A DNA stretch of 64,000 bases from Paraburkholderia dioscoreae (GTDB lineage: Bacteria; Pseudomonadota; Gammaproteobacteria; Burkholderiales; Burkholderiaceae). The DNA is taken from NCBI RefSeq assembly GCF_902459535.1, contig NZ_LR699553.1, positions 3,782,001-3,846,000 of the forward strand. Reading direction: 5' to 3'. The position numbers and the translations under genes are program-made. Numbering within the stretch: position 1 is the stretch's first letter; each line of letters starts with the position of its first letter. Positions 25,862 to 34,874 of this stretch are shown piece by piece. A model generated the notes under the pieces. The model did not search any database. It was given only the letters and a program-made list of their open reading frames with translations, and had not been told where the DNA came from.

Positions 25862-27160
25862 ATGAAACGCAAGTCTTTGTTCGCCCTCTCGGCAGTCGTC
25901 GTCGTTGCGGCTGCCGCACTCGTTCCCGTCCTGTGGTCGGGCGGCGACAACCTGCATAACGGCACGGCCATGGCGGCAACGCCCGCCGACCAGGCCGCGC
26001 TGATCAAGAAAGGCGAGTACCTCGCCCGCGCCGGCGACTGTATCGCCTGTCACACGGTGCGCGGCGGCAAGCAGTTCGCCGGCGGCCTGCCCATGGCTAC
26101 GCCGTTCGGCACCATGTTCACGCCGAACATCACGCCTGACGACCAGTACGGTATCGGCAAGTGGACGCAGGACGACTTCTACCGCGCCATGCACACCGGC
26201 CGTTCGAAAGACGGCAGCCTGCTGTATCCGGGCTTCCCGTTCACCAGCTACACGAAGGTCACGCGCGCCGACTCGGACGCGATCTACGCGTATCTGCGTT
26301 CGGTCACGCCGGTCAACGTGCCGAGCCGTCCGCACGAACTGAAATTCCCGTTCAACCAGCGCAACATGCTGATCGGCTGGCGTACGCTGTTCTTCCGTGA
26401 AGGCGAGTACAAGCCGGATCCGACCAAGTCGGTCGAGTGGAACCGTGGCGCTTACCTGATCGAAGGCCTCGGCCATTGCGGCATGTGCCACACGTCGATC
26501 AACGCGATGGGCGGCCCGGTCAGCTCGGCCGCGTTTGCCGGCGGCCTGATCCCGCTGCAGAACTGGTACGCGCCGTCGCTCACGTCGAACAAGGAAGCCG
26601 GCCTGGGCGACTGGGAAACCAAAGACATCGCCGATCTGCTGAAGACCGGTGTGTCGAACCGCGGCGCCGTGTTCGGTCCGATGGCTGAAGTGGTTCACAA
26701 CAGCCTGCAATACATGTCGGACGAGGACATCAACGCGATGGCCACGTACCTGAAGACGATTCCGCAGAAGAGCGAAGCACCGGAACCGTTGCAGCTCGAA
26801 ACGTCGGAAAAGTTCGGCGGCGAACTGTTGAAGCAAGGTCAGAAGATCTACGCTGACAACTGCGCGAAGTGCCACGCGGAAAACGGCCTCGGCATGCCGC
26901 CGGCCTTCCCGCCGCTCGCGAACAACCAGTCGATCCAGATGCCGTCGGCGGTCAACCCGATCCGTATGGTGCTGAACGGCGGTTACCCGCCGAGCACGGA
27001 CGCCAACCCGCATCCGTACGGCATGCCGCCGTTCGCGCAAGCGCTGTCGAATCAGGAAGTGGCAGCCGTTGTGACGTACATCCGTATGTCGTGGGGCAAC
27101 CACGGTACGGCCGTGTCGCCGCAGCAAGTGTCCGATTTGCGTTCGGCGCCGCTCGACTAA
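25862..27160 (+). CDS. Tri-heme cytochrome c (alcohol/gluconate dehydrogenase cytochrome subunit type)
   Basis: A 432-residue membrane-anchored cytochrome: N-terminal hydrophobic segment SALVVVVAAAALVPVLW-like (about 9-25), then three heme sites CIACH (Cys60), CGMCH (about 206) and CAKCH (about 334). Surrounding motifs (GEYLARAGDCIACHT, FTPNITPD, MHTGRSKDGSLLYPGFPFTSYT) are those of the cytochrome subunit of membrane dehydrogenases (AdhB/GADH type). No dehydrogenase subunit is beside it, so here it may act with the di-heme cytochrome as an electron shuttle. A terminator follows. Confidence 0.93.
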   Translation: MKRKSLFALSAVVVVAAAALVPVLWSGGDNLHNGTAMAATPADQAALIKKGEYLARAGDCIACHTVRGGKQFAGGLPMATPFGTMFTPNITPDDQYGIGKWTQDDFYRAMHTGRSKDGSLLYPGFPFTSYTKVTRADSDAIYAYLRSVTPVNVPSRPHELKFPFNQRNMLIGWRTLFFREGEYKPDPTKSVEWNRGAYLIEGLGHCGMCHTSINAMGGPVSSAAFAGGLIPLQNWYAPSLTSNKEAGLGDWETKDIADLLKTGVSNRGAVFGPMAEVVHNSLQYMSDEDINAMATYLKTIPQKSEAPEPLQLETSEKFGGELLKQGQKIYADNCAKCHAENGLGMPPAFPPLANNQSIQMPSAVNPIRMVLNGGYPPSTDANPHPYGMPPFAQALSNQEVAAVVTYIRMSWGNHGTAVSPQQVSDLRSAPLD

Positions 27161-27178
27161 GCAGCGTTCGTTGCACCC

Positions 27179-27222
27179 GGGGCGCGGCCTGCGGAATTCG
27201 CGGCCGCGCCCTTCGTTTTTTC
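27179..27222 (+). terminator. Terminator after the cytochrome operon
   Basis: GGGCGCGGCC and GGCCGCGCCC form a ten-bp stem with a twelve-base loop, followed by TTCGTTTTTTC. Confidence 0.88.
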
Positions 27223-27280
27223 AGGACCGGTATCATATGGATATATATGTCCTTATGAAACCGCGCAGGAGGAAAGAGTC

Positions 27281-27901
27281 GTGCATGTCGGTGAGCGTTT
27301 CAACAGCATTACCCACCTCGTCGGCGCCGTGCTGTCGGTGGCGGGTCTTGCAACGCTCGTCACGATGGGCGCGCTCGACGGCGACGCGTACAAGGTGGTC
27401 AGCTTCAGCGTGTACGGCGCGATGCTGTTCGTGCTGTATGCTATCTCCACGCTTTACCACAGCGTGCGCAGTCCGCGCGTGAAAGCGGTCCTGCAGAAAT
27501 GCGACCATTCGGCGATCTACCTGCTGATCGCCGGCAGCTACACTCCGTTCACGCTCGTCACATTGCGCGGACCGTGGGGCTGGTCGCTATTCGGCGTAAG
27601 CTGGGGGCTCGCCGCTCTCGGCATCGTGCAGGAATTGACGCTGGGGCGACGCACCCGCAGCGTTTCGATGGTGCTGTATGTGTTGATGGGATGGCTCGCG
27701 CTCGTTGCCGTCCGCCCGCTGGTGCAAGCCTTACCGGCAGCGGGTACCGCCTGGCTCGTGGCCGGCGGAGTCATCTACAGCGCCGGCATCTACTTTTTCA
27801 TCAACGACGAGCGCATCCGGCACGGACATGGTATCTGGCACCTGTTCGTACTGGCGGGCAGTCTGTGTCAATTCGTCAGTGTTGCGCGCTACGTCGCGTG
27901 A
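27281..27901 (+). CDS. Hemolysin III / PAQR-family membrane protein (YqfA-like)
   Basis: A 206-residue protein with seven membrane spans. Family motifs are ERFNSITHLVGAVLS, ISTLYHSV, CDHSAIYLLIAGSYTPF and GHGIWHLFVLAGS; the Ser/His/Asp residues in these are predicted zinc ligands of the PAQR/CREST hydrolase-like fold. The start is GTG at 27281, eight bases after AGGAGG. Despite the name, hemolytic activity is not established for most members. Confidence 0.92.
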   Translation: MHVGERFNSITHLVGAVLSVAGLATLVTMGALDGDAYKVVSFSVYGAMLFVLYAISTLYHSVRSPRVKAVLQKCDHSAIYLLIAGSYTPFTLVTLRGPWGWSLFGVSWGLAALGIVQELTLGRRTRSVSMVLYVLMGWLALVAVRPLVQALPAAGTAWLVAGGVIYSAGIYFFINDERIRHGHGIWHLFVLAGSLCQFVSVARYVA

Positions 27902-27966
27902 CATCCCACGGCGGCGAAATGCAACTTAAGGCCAGTCAACGTGTCTGCATAGCGCGTTGAAGCATT

Positions 27967-28047
27967 CGGCACGCGTTTCCCGCGTGCCGCCGATTTCTCT
28001 GCGACCGGAAGTGGGCTTGGGCCTCGAACACGCCATGCGGGCGTGTT
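27967..28047 (+). promoter_or_regulatory. Two GC-rich stem-loops in the rhlE leader
   Basis: CGGCACGCG-TTTCC-CGCGTGCCG (27967-27989) and GAACACGCC-ATGC-GGGCGTGTTC (28025-28047) lie in the 213-bp leader before rhlE. Neither is followed by a T-run at the usual distance, so they look like leader structures rather than terminators. Confidence 0.5.
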
Positions 28048-28114
28048 CATGCCGCTTTTATGCCTGCCTTGGCCCATTTGTGCCGTTCGCGAAACTGCAT
28101 TGCAAAGAGCTTTT

Positions 28115-29677
28115 ATGTCTTTTGATTCTCTCGGCTTGTCCGAACCGTTAGTCCGCGCTGTACACGAACTTGGCTACACCACACCGACTCCGATCCAGAC
28201 GCAAGCGATTCCCGCTGTGCTCAACGGCGGCGACCTGCTGGCCGGTGCGCAAACCGGCACCGGCAAGACCGCCGGCTTCACGTTGCCGATCCTGCAACGT
28301 CTGAACTCCTCACCCGCCGTTGCAAACGGCTCGGGCAAGCGCGCCGTGCGCGCGCTGATCCTCACGCCCACGCGTGAACTGGCCGCGCAGGTGGAAGAAA
28401 GCGTGCGCGCTTACGGCAAGTATCTGAAGCTGAAGTCGACCGTGATGTTTGGCGGCGTTGGCATCAATCCGCAGATCGGCGCACTGCGCAGCGGCGTGGA
28501 TATCGTCGTCGCGACGCCGGGTCGTTTGCTCGACCACATGCAGCAGAAGACCATCGACCTGTCGCATCTCGAGATTCTCGTGCTCGACGAAGCCGACCGT
28601 ATGCTCGACATGGGCTTCATCCACGACATCAAGCGGGTGCTCGCCAAGCTGCCGCCGAAGCGTCAGAACCTGCTGTTCTCGGCCACCTTCTCCGACGAGA
28701 TCAAGACGCTCGCCGACAACCTGCTCGACTCGCCCGCGCTGATCGAAGTCGCGCGCCGCAATACGACGGCGGAATCGGTCGCGCAGAAGATTCACCCGGT
28801 GGATCGTGACAAGAAGCGCGAATTGCTCACGCATCTGATCAAGCAGCACAACTGGTTCCAGGTGCTGGTGTTCACGCGCACCAAGCATGGGGCCAATCGT
28901 CTTGCCGAGCAGTTGACCAAGGACGGCATCAACTCCCTGGCGATTCACGGCAACAAGAGCCAGTCGGCCCGCACACGGGCGCTTGCCGAGTTCAAGGACG
29001 GCACGCTGCAGGTACTGGTCGCGACCGACATCGCCGCGCGCGGCATCGATATCGATCAATTGCCGCACGTGGTCAACTACGATCTGCCGAATGTGCCGGA
29101 AGACTACGTGCACCGCATCGGCCGCACGGGCCGCGCAGGCGCGACGGGCGAAGCAGTCTCGCTGGTATGCGTCGACGAACTGCAACTGCTGAAGGACATT
29201 GAGAAGCTGATCAAGCGTCCGGTGCCGCAGGAAGTGGTCGCCGGTTTCGAACCGGACCCGACCGCGAAGCCGGAGCCGATCCTGCGTCGCGGCCAGGGTG
29301 GTGGTGGCGGCGGTGGCCGCTCGCCGCGTCAGGGTCAAGGCGCACCGAAGCGTGACGATGCAAGGCGCGGCGGAGCCGGTTCCGCGAAACCGGCGCAGCG
29401 GTCGGGTCAGCGCCCAGCGAACGGTCAACAGCAGCCGAAGCCGCAGGGTGCGAAGCCGGCCGGCAACGACGGTCAGCCGCGTCGTGACGGCCAGCGTCAT
29501 GACGACCGGCCGCGTGCCGTCGCGCATGAAGGCAGCGCTGCGCAGCATGCGCCGCGCAAGCCGCAGGCTGCGAAGCCGCAAGGCGGCAATCCGGGTGCGT
29601 TGCTGGGTGGCACTAAGCCGCGCAACGACGCGCCGCGCGGTGGCCAGCCCACGCGCAGTGGTCAGCGCGGGCGTTGA
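28115..29677 (+). CDS. rhlE: DEAD-box ATP-dependent RNA helicase RhlE
   Basis: About 520 residues. Q motif FDSLGLSEPLVRAVHELGYTTPTPIQTQAIP, Walker A AQTGTGKT, PTRELAAQ, TPGRLLDH, DEAD motif VLDEADRMLDMGF, SAT motif, and C-terminal HRIGRTGRAG. The last 140 residues are Gly/Arg/Gln/Lys-rich low complexity (GQGGGGGGGRSPRQGQG, repeated KPQ..AKP), typical of RhlE-type RNA-binding tails. It unwinds RNA in ribosome assembly or decay. ATG 28115 is chosen because the longer frame from 28043 overlaps the leader hairpin. A 13-bp tandem array begins at its stop codon. Confidence 0.95.
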   Translation: MSFDSLGLSEPLVRAVHELGYTTPTPIQTQAIPAVLNGGDLLAGAQTGTGKTAGFTLPILQRLNSSPAVANGSGKRAVRALILTPTRELAAQVEESVRAYGKYLKLKSTVMFGGVGINPQIGALRSGVDIVVATPGRLLDHMQQKTIDLSHLEILVLDEADRMLDMGFIHDIKRVLAKLPPKRQNLLFSATFSDEIKTLADNLLDSPALIEVARRNTTAESVAQKIHPVDRDKKRELLTHLIKQHNWFQVLVFTRTKHGANRLAEQLTKDGINSLAIHGNKSQSARTRALAEFKDGTLQVLVATDIAARGIDIDQLPHVVNYDLPNVPEDYVHRIGRTGRAGATGEAVSLVCVDELQLLKDIEKLIKRPVPQEVVAGFEPDPTAKPEPILRRGQGGGGGGGRSPRQGQGAPKRDDARRGGAGSAKPAQRSGQRPANGQQQPKPQGAKPAGNDGQPRRDGQRHDDRPRAVAHEGSAAQHAPRKPQAAKPQGGNPGALLGGTKPRNDAPRGGQPTRSGQRGR

Positions 29678-29787
29678 GGTTCTGCGCTGAGCCTTTGCGT
29701 TGAGCCTTTCCGCTGGGCCTTTGCGTTGAGGTTCCGTGTTGGGGCTCCGCTTCGAACCTTTGCGTTAAGCCTCTGCACTTAGATCCC
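29671..29787. repeat. Degenerate 13-bp tandem array at the 3' end of rhlE
   Basis: Nine consecutive 13-base units of the form GCGTTGAGCCTTT fit exactly between 29671 and 29787; the first contains the rhlE stop codon. Units 2, 3, 4 and 5 are the most alike; the last two are the most diverged. A short GC-rich hairpin (AGCGGCCG...CGGCCGCT, about 29789-29812) follows. Confidence 0.85.
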
Positions 29788-29830
29788 AAGCGGCCGCCTT
29801 CCCCGGCCGCTGCCCTCACGCGAAGAAGGA

Positions 29831-30355
29831 CTACCGGCCGGCCGCAGCCGCGGCTTGCTTCAGGTGCTCGATCTGCTGTTCCCATCGATCGAGCACCGCC
29901 TTTCCCTCCCCTTCCAGTTCGAACGTAATGCCGCTAGTCAGGCGCGCATAACGGACGCTTTGCGCCTCCGCGGTGTCGATCGAACCGTGCAGATAGACGA
30001 GCCCGCTGGCGTCGCCGGCAACGCTCGCCAGCGGCGTCATCAGCAGTTGCACCTGATAGAACGCTTCGTCGCAGACAAAGGTAAGCGCCGCCCGTCCGCT
30101 TTGCGCTATGGCGCGCGTCGCCCTCGCTTGCGGCCACAACGCGATGCATAGCGTGCGCGAATCCGGCGCATACAACTCGCCGACGCCGAGCAGCGACGTG
30201 CGCACATGGCCATTCGCATCGACGCTCAGCAACGACGCCGTAAAACCCGTCTTGCTCGCAAGCGACGAACCGTCGAACAAAACGCGCACGGCATCGGGCC
30301 ATTCATCGAACACGTTGTGTTCGAGCGGACGTTCGGGGGCAGGAGTATCGCTCAT
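29831..30355 (-). CDS. Pyridoxamine 5'-phosphate oxidase-like flavin-binding protein
   Basis: A 174-residue protein of the split-barrel FMN-binding fold: ASLLSVDANGHVRTSLLGVGELYAPDSRTLCIALWPQARATRAIAQSGRAALTFVCDEAFYQVQL. Members include PNPOx-like and heme-utilisation proteins; the specific reaction is unknown. ATG 30353-30355 is favoured over an in-frame TTG at 30382. It lies 140 bp downstream of the ferritin-like gene on the same strand, beyond a strong stem-loop. Confidence 0.75.
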   Translation of the reverse strand: MSDTPAPERPLEHNVFDEWPDAVRVLFDGSSLASKTGFTASLLSVDANGHVRTSLLGVGELYAPDSRTLCIALWPQARATRAIAQSGRAALTFVCDEAFYQVQLLMTPLASVAGDASGLVYLHGSIDTAEAQSVRYARLTSGITFELEGEGKAVLDRWEQQIEHLKQAAAAAGR

Positions 30356-30430
30356 CGTCTCGATCCGGTTAGAGGTGGACAAGTCTGGTCAACAAGTCCG
30401 GGGGAACAAGCCCGCATCATGCACCGGGAA

Positions 30431-30460
30431 GCAAATGGCCCGCATGAGCGGGCCATTTGC
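30431..30460 (-). terminator. Perfect 13-bp stem-loop after the ferritin-like gene
   Basis: GCAAATGGCCCGC and GCGGGCCATTTGC pair perfectly around a four-base loop, 36 bp after the ferritin-like stop. There is no clear U-tract, so it may be a weak terminator or an mRNA-stabilising hairpin. Confidence 0.6.
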
Positions 30461-30495
30461 AACGCCGTACATCGACGCCGGACATCGACCGTGAA

Positions 30496-31323
30496 TCAGC
30501 GGAAGAACACGTGCTGCGTAATCTTGGCGAGCGGGTAATGCACACCCGGCTGGATCCTCGCCGGCAGATCGAGCGGCTTGAGCAGCATCTTCACACACAT
30601 GTCGGCCGACAGATTGCGCCGCACCAACGCATTGATACGTGCCGCGCGCTCGCGGTTATAGGCCGAGTCGTGCACGCGCTCCGGATAACGAACCGCGAAG
30701 ACGTGCCGCAAGGCGATCTCGGAGTCCTCGTTCTTGATCTCTATGACGCGGCGCATCAGCGCGCCCAGCACAGCAAGCCGGCCGTTGCCTTCGATCTTGT
30801 TGTACTTCTTGAAGTACTTGAAAAAGTGCTTGTAGTGACGGACTTCGTCGGTGCGGATGTTGTCGGTGATCTGCTTGAGCACCGGCTCGTCCGAGCATTC
30901 GCCGATCGCGCGATACAGCGTTGCCGTACCGGTTTCCACCACGCAGCGCGCGACCATCTCGAGCGCGCGGGTCTTTTCGAAATCCTCCACTGAACAGGTC
31001 AGCGAGTACTCTTCCATGAAATTGCGAAACGCCGTGTCCCAGTCGAACTCGGGCCACACGTAAGCGATATACGTCTTGAGCGCGCGGCCGTGCTGCAGTT
31101 CTTCGGGCTCCCACTCCTGGTTGAGCCAGGCCGAGACTTCGGGATCGCCGTTGAAAAACGTGCTCAGGTTGCTGGTGTACAGATCGGAGCCGCTTTCGAT
31201 AAACGAAGACGCGCACAGCAGCAGCAGCAAGTCTTCGTTAGCGACGGCCTTTTGCCGATCGATGCGGGTGAGGTCGATATCCTCGATCCGCCAGGGCATG
31301 ACATGGTTCAGCTCAGTGTGCAT
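30496..31323 (-). CDS. Ferritin-like diiron protein (acyl-ACP desaturase-like)
   Basis: A 275-residue mostly helical protein. Six diiron ligands can be read in the order seen in acyl-ACP desaturases and related oxidases: Glu43 (SSFIESGSD), Glu75 and His78 (EPEELQHGRA), Glu130 (CVVETGTA), Glu160 and His163 (TDEVRHYKHF). This supports an O2-activating nonheme diiron centre. A fatty-acid or other hydroxylase/desaturase role is inferred; the substrate is unknown and no ferredoxin or reductase gene is adjacent. Confidence 0.82.
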   Translation of the reverse strand: MHTELNHVMPWRIEDIDLTRIDRQKAVANEDLLLLLCASSFIESGSDLYTSNLSTFFNGDPEVSAWLNQEWEPEELQHGRALKTYIAYVWPEFDWDTAFRNFMEEYSLTCSVEDFEKTRALEMVARCVVETGTATLYRAIGECSDEPVLKQITDNIRTDEVRHYKHFFKYFKKYNKIEGNGRLAVLGALMRRVIEIKNEDSEIALRHVFAVRYPERVHDSAYNRERAARINALVRRNLSADMCVKMLLKPLDLPARIQPGVHYPLAKITQHVFFR

Positions 31324-31670
31324 CGTGTCTTGCTCCGAAAGCTGTATCGACTCGTGGAGCGTGCTCGAAACAGCCCGCTCTCGCCCGAACGGTCTGCCGT
31401 GTCAGATACAGCGCCTTGAATTAGAGTTAACCCCTTGTATCTTGCATCTTAGCCGGTGTTTCACAACTCTGCAGATAACCCAGCACAGACCATGCCGGTC
31501 CGCCGCAGTTCCAATTCCTCGATAGTCGAAACATTCAGTCGGACAAAATAGCGGCGTCAAGGCACAAAAAAAGCCAGCTCGAAGAGCTGGCTCAAGTCTG
31601 CAACGATGCCTCGCCGATCATGTCAGGCAGGCCCGTCGGCGCCTCGGTTCGGCGCCGGCCGCCTTGCCGG
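31324..31670. other. Intergenic region upstream of the ferritin-like gene, with MHS-gene terminator
   Basis: A 347-bp stretch without a gene. The AT-richer patch around 31420-31455 probably holds the minus-strand promoter of the ferritin-like gene. At 31564-31594 a terminator for the upstream MHS gene is present. Confidence 0.5.
31561..31596 (-). terminator. Terminator of the MHS transporter gene
   Basis: On the minus strand AGCCAGCTC-TTC-GAGCTGGCT is followed by a run of seven T, a textbook intrinsic terminator. Confidence 0.92.
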
Positions 31671-33035
31671 TCAGGCGGGCTGAACGCCCTGCATCAGACG
31701 CATGCGGCGCATACGCCAGGCTACGACGACGAGCGAGAGGCCCGACAGCACCGCGGCAATCAGCACGTAGTAACTTGGCGCAAGTTTGTCGCCGGTCAAA
31801 TGAATGAACGTTTCGACAATCGTGGGCGCAAAGCCACCGAAGATCGTCACGCCAATGCTGTAACCGATTGAAAGACCCGTCGAGCGCACTTGGGTAGGAA
31901 AGATCTCCGACATCAACGCGGGCATGGGCCCGGAATAGGCCGCCTTGAAAATTCCTGCGGTGCCCTGCAACAGCAGCAGCCAGCCGATGGTCGGATGAGT
32001 CTGCAGCAGTGCGAACATCGGATAGATCAGCCCGCCCATCAGGATCGACGTGGTCAGCATGATGCGAATCCGGCCGATCCGATCGGACCATGCGCCCATG
32101 ACTGGCGAAAGCAGGAATTGCAGGCCGCCGTTGAGCACCACCACGCCGAACGATGCCGCCGCCGGCATGTGCAACTGCTTGACCGCATACATCGGCATGT
32201 AGAGTTGCAGCACATACACACCGACCGTGGATTGCGCGACGATACCAACGGCGAGCAGCAGGTTGACCCACTGGCTGGCGAACGAGGCGTCCTTCTCGCC
32301 GCTCGCCTCCGTGCGCGCACCGCCAGCCTCACGCGCCTCGCGCAGCGCGAGGAATTCGGGTGTCTCGTCGAGATGCGAACGGATGTAATAGCCCACCGGG
32401 CCGACCAGCAAGCCGAACACGAACGGCATGCGCCAACCCCAGTCGTTCAGTTGCGCGGGCGGTAGCCACGCGGTCAGCAGCGAGCCGAACGCGGCCGCCG
32501 TGATCGCGGCGAGACCCTGGCTCGCGAACTGCCAGCTGGCGTAGTAGCCGCGGCGCGACGCGCTATGTTCGACCATGAAGGCCGTCGCGCTGCCGAACTC
32601 GCCGCCCACCGCGAAGCCTTGCACGAGCCGCGCGAGCAGAATCAGGATCGGCGCCGCCATGCCGATGGTTGCATATGGCGGCATCACCGCCATCGTGAAG
32701 GTGCCGACCATCATGAGCGCGATGGCGAGCGTCAGCGCCGCCTTGCGGCCTTTGCGGTCGCCGTAGATACCCAGTACGACCGCGCCCAGCGGCCGCATCA
32801 GGAACGAAATGCCGAAGGTGGCAATGGCGAGCAGCGTGGAGAGCCACTCGTCCTGCATCGGGAAAAACTCTTTGGCGATGATGGTCGCGAAGTATCCGTA
32901 GACCAGAAAGTCGAACCACTCGAGCGCATTGCCGACCGACGATGAAAACACGATCCGCCGTACCATCGCTTTGGAAAGCGGCGCAGTCGGGGAATGCGCG
33001 GAAGTGGTCGCCGACGGCGACGCGGGGGTCTGCAT
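31671..33035 (-). CDS. MFS transporter, MHS family (organic acid:H+ symporter-like)
   Basis: A 454-residue, 12-span transporter. SVGNALEWFDFLVYGYFATIIAKEFFP, LGIYGDRKGRKAALTLAI, LLARLVQGFAVGGEFGSATAFMVEHS and PVMGAWSDRIGRIRIML are MHS-family signatures close to citrate/dicarboxylate symporters. GGAG precedes the ATG at 33033-33035. It stands alone between terminators and the gamma-glutamyltransferase; substrate is not identifiable. Confidence 0.9.
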   Translation of the reverse strand: MQTPASPSATTSAHSPTAPLSKAMVRRIVFSSSVGNALEWFDFLVYGYFATIIAKEFFPMQDEWLSTLLAIATFGISFLMRPLGAVVLGIYGDRKGRKAALTLAIALMMVGTFTMAVMPPYATIGMAAPILILLARLVQGFAVGGEFGSATAFMVEHSASRRGYYASWQFASQGLAAITAAAFGSLLTAWLPPAQLNDWGWRMPFVFGLLVGPVGYYIRSHLDETPEFLALREAREAGGARTEASGEKDASFASQWVNLLLAVGIVAQSTVGVYVLQLYMPMYAVKQLHMPAAASFGVVVLNGGLQFLLSPVMGAWSDRIGRIRIMLTTSILMGGLIYPMFALLQTHPTIGWLLLLQGTAGIFKAAYSGPMPALMSEIFPTQVRSTGLSIGYSIGVTIFGGFAPTIVETFIHLTGDKLAPSYYVLIAAVLSGLSLVVVAWRMRRMRLMQGVQPA

Positions 33036-33236
33036 GATATCTCCTGCCTGTCTGATGCTGATGCCCGATACCGGGTGTGCCAGAAGCGCCGCTGGCGTCC
33101 GGTGTAGCTGATTCGCGCGATACCTTGCCGCGGCAGTCGATCAATCGCGCCGCCGCGAGCGATGCACGAAGCCTCGCGTGCGTGCGCGGCGAAGCGCCGC
33201 CTCAACGGGCGGCCGTTTCGCTGATGGATGCCTTTT

Positions 33237-34874
33237 CTAGAACCCGGCGGCCAACCCGTCGCGGCGGCTGTCGCTCGCCGCCACATAGCCGCGCTCCGGA
33301 TCGTTGCGATCGAGCTTCCAGATGTACTGGCCGGAGCCGAAGTCCATGTACGGATCGTCGACCGACTTGATGGTGTGGCCGAGCTTCTGCAAGGCCTCGG
33401 CGGTCTTCGGATCGAGCGTCGATTCGATGTCGATCGTGAAGTCGCGATTGACCTTCCAGCGCGGCGCGTCGCACGCGGCCTGCGGCTGCTGACCGTAGTC
33501 GAGCATCCGCACGATGGATTGCAGATGACCTTGCGGCTGCATGTCGCCGCCCATCACGCCGAAGCTCATCACCGCTTCCTGCTGCCCGTTCACCTGCTGC
33601 GTGAGGAACGACGGGATGATCGTGTGGAACGGCCGTTTGCCGCCTTCCACCACGTTCGGCGACTTCGGATCCATCGAGAAACCGCAGCCGCGATTCTGCA
33701 TGGCGATACCGCTATCCGGCACCACGATGCCCGAGCCGAAGCCCATGTAGTTCGACTGGATGAAGCTGACCATCATGCCGCGCTCGTCCGCCACCGACAT
33801 GTAGATGGTGCCGCCGGCCTTCGGCATGCCGAAGTTGAAGTGCGTGGCGCGCTTGTGATCGATCAGTTTCGCGCGCGAGGTGAGGTATGCGTCGTCGAGC
33901 ATCTGCTCGGGCGTGACGTCCATCGAACGCGGATCGGCAACGTAGCGGTAGACGTCGGCGAACGCCAGCTTCATCGCTTCGATCTGCAAGTGCTGCGACT
34001 CGACGTTGTCGACCGCCAGCTCCTTCACGTCGAATTTTTCGAGGATGCCCAGCGCGATCAGCGCCGCAATTCCCTGCCCGTTCGGCGGAATCTCGTGCAC
34101 CGTGTAGCCGCGATAGTCCTTGCCGATCGGTTCGACCCAATCCGCGCGGTAGTTGCGCAGATCGTCGGCGGTCAGCGCGCCGCCGCCTTCGCGCGAAAAT
34201 GCGGCGATCCGTTCGGCGATTTCACCCTCGTAGTACGCGCGCGGGCCCTGCTCGGCGAGCTTGCGCAGCGTCTTCGCATGGCCGGGAAAGCGCACCAGCT
34301 CACTCACTTCCGGCGCGCGGCCGCGCGGCATGAAAGTTTGGGCGAAGCCCGGCAGGTCCTTCAGTTCCGGCACGGCTGCCGCCCACTTGTAGGCGACGAT
34401 GCTCGCCACCGCATGCCCGCGCTCGGCGATTTCGATGGCCGGCTCCATCAGGTCGGCGAACGGCAGCGTGCCGAATTTCTGATGCAGCGCCTCCCAGCCG
34501 GCGATCACGCCCGGCACCGTCACCGCGTCCCAGCCGCGCTTGGGCTGCTTCGCGAGACCGTTTTCCTCGCCGTATTTGCGCTTGAAGTAGTCGACGTTCC
34601 ACGCCGCCGGCGACACACCCGAGGCGTTCAGGCCATGCAGCTTCTTGCCGTCCCACACCAGCGCGAAGGCGTCGCCGCCAAGCCCGCACGATACCGGCTC
34701 GACCACCGTGATGGCGGCGGCGGCCGCGATCGCCGCATCGACGGCATTGCCGCCTTTCCACAGCATGCGCAGCCCGGCTTGCGCGGCGAGCGGATGCGAA
34801 GTCGAAACGATGTTGCGCGCGAACACAGGCAGACGCGGTGTCGGGTAAGGGTTTTGCCAGTTGAAGCCAGTCAT
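33237..34874 (-). CDS. Gamma-glutamyltransferase family protein
   Basis: A 545-residue Ntn-hydrolase-type protein that would self-process at Thr356 (KAGGTIYMSVADERG). Other GGT family motifs are HPLAAQAGLRMLWKGGNAVDAAIAAAAAITVVEPVSCGLGGDAF and a C-terminal MGGDMQPQGHLQ. No signal peptide is evident, unlike periplasmic GGTs, so it is probably cytoplasmic. The family hydrolyses or transfers gamma-glutamyl groups; some homologues act on other amides, so the substrate is open. ATG 34872-34874 is chosen; the frame to 35078 lacks similarity and covers the divergent promoter region. Confidence 0.9.
   Translation of the reverse strand: MTGFNWQNPYPTPRLPVFARNIVSTSHPLAAQAGLRMLWKGGNAVDAAIAAAAAITVVEPVSCGLGGDAFALVWDGKKLHGLNASGVSPAAWNVDYFKRKYGEENGLAKQPKRGWDAVTVPGVIAGWEALHQKFGTLPFADLMEPAIEIAERGHAVASIVAYKWAAAVPELKDLPGFAQTFMPRGRAPEVSELVRFPGHAKTLRKLAEQGPRAYYEGEIAERIAAFSREGGGALTADDLRNYRADWVEPIGKDYRGYTVHEIPPNGQGIAALIALGILEKFDVKELAVDNVESQHLQIEAMKLAFADVYRYVADPRSMDVTPEQMLDDAYLTSRAKLIDHKRATHFNFGMPKAGGTIYMSVADERGMMVSFIQSNYMGFGSGIVVPDSGIAMQNRGCGFSMDPKSPNVVEGGKRPFHTIIPSFLTQQVNGQQEAVMSFGVMGGDMQPQGHLQSIVRMLDYGQQPQAACDAPRWKVNRDFTIDIESTLDPKTAEALQKLGHTIKSVDDPYMDFGSGQYIWKLDRNDPERGYVAASDSRRDGLAAGF

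Noticed and set aside
33237..34874. Broken gamma-glutamyltransferase lacking the THxSV histidine
   Set aside because: The residue after the catalytic region is Tyr instead of His, but the catalytic Thr and other motifs are intact and such variants occur in YwrD-like members, so it is not called a pseudogene.
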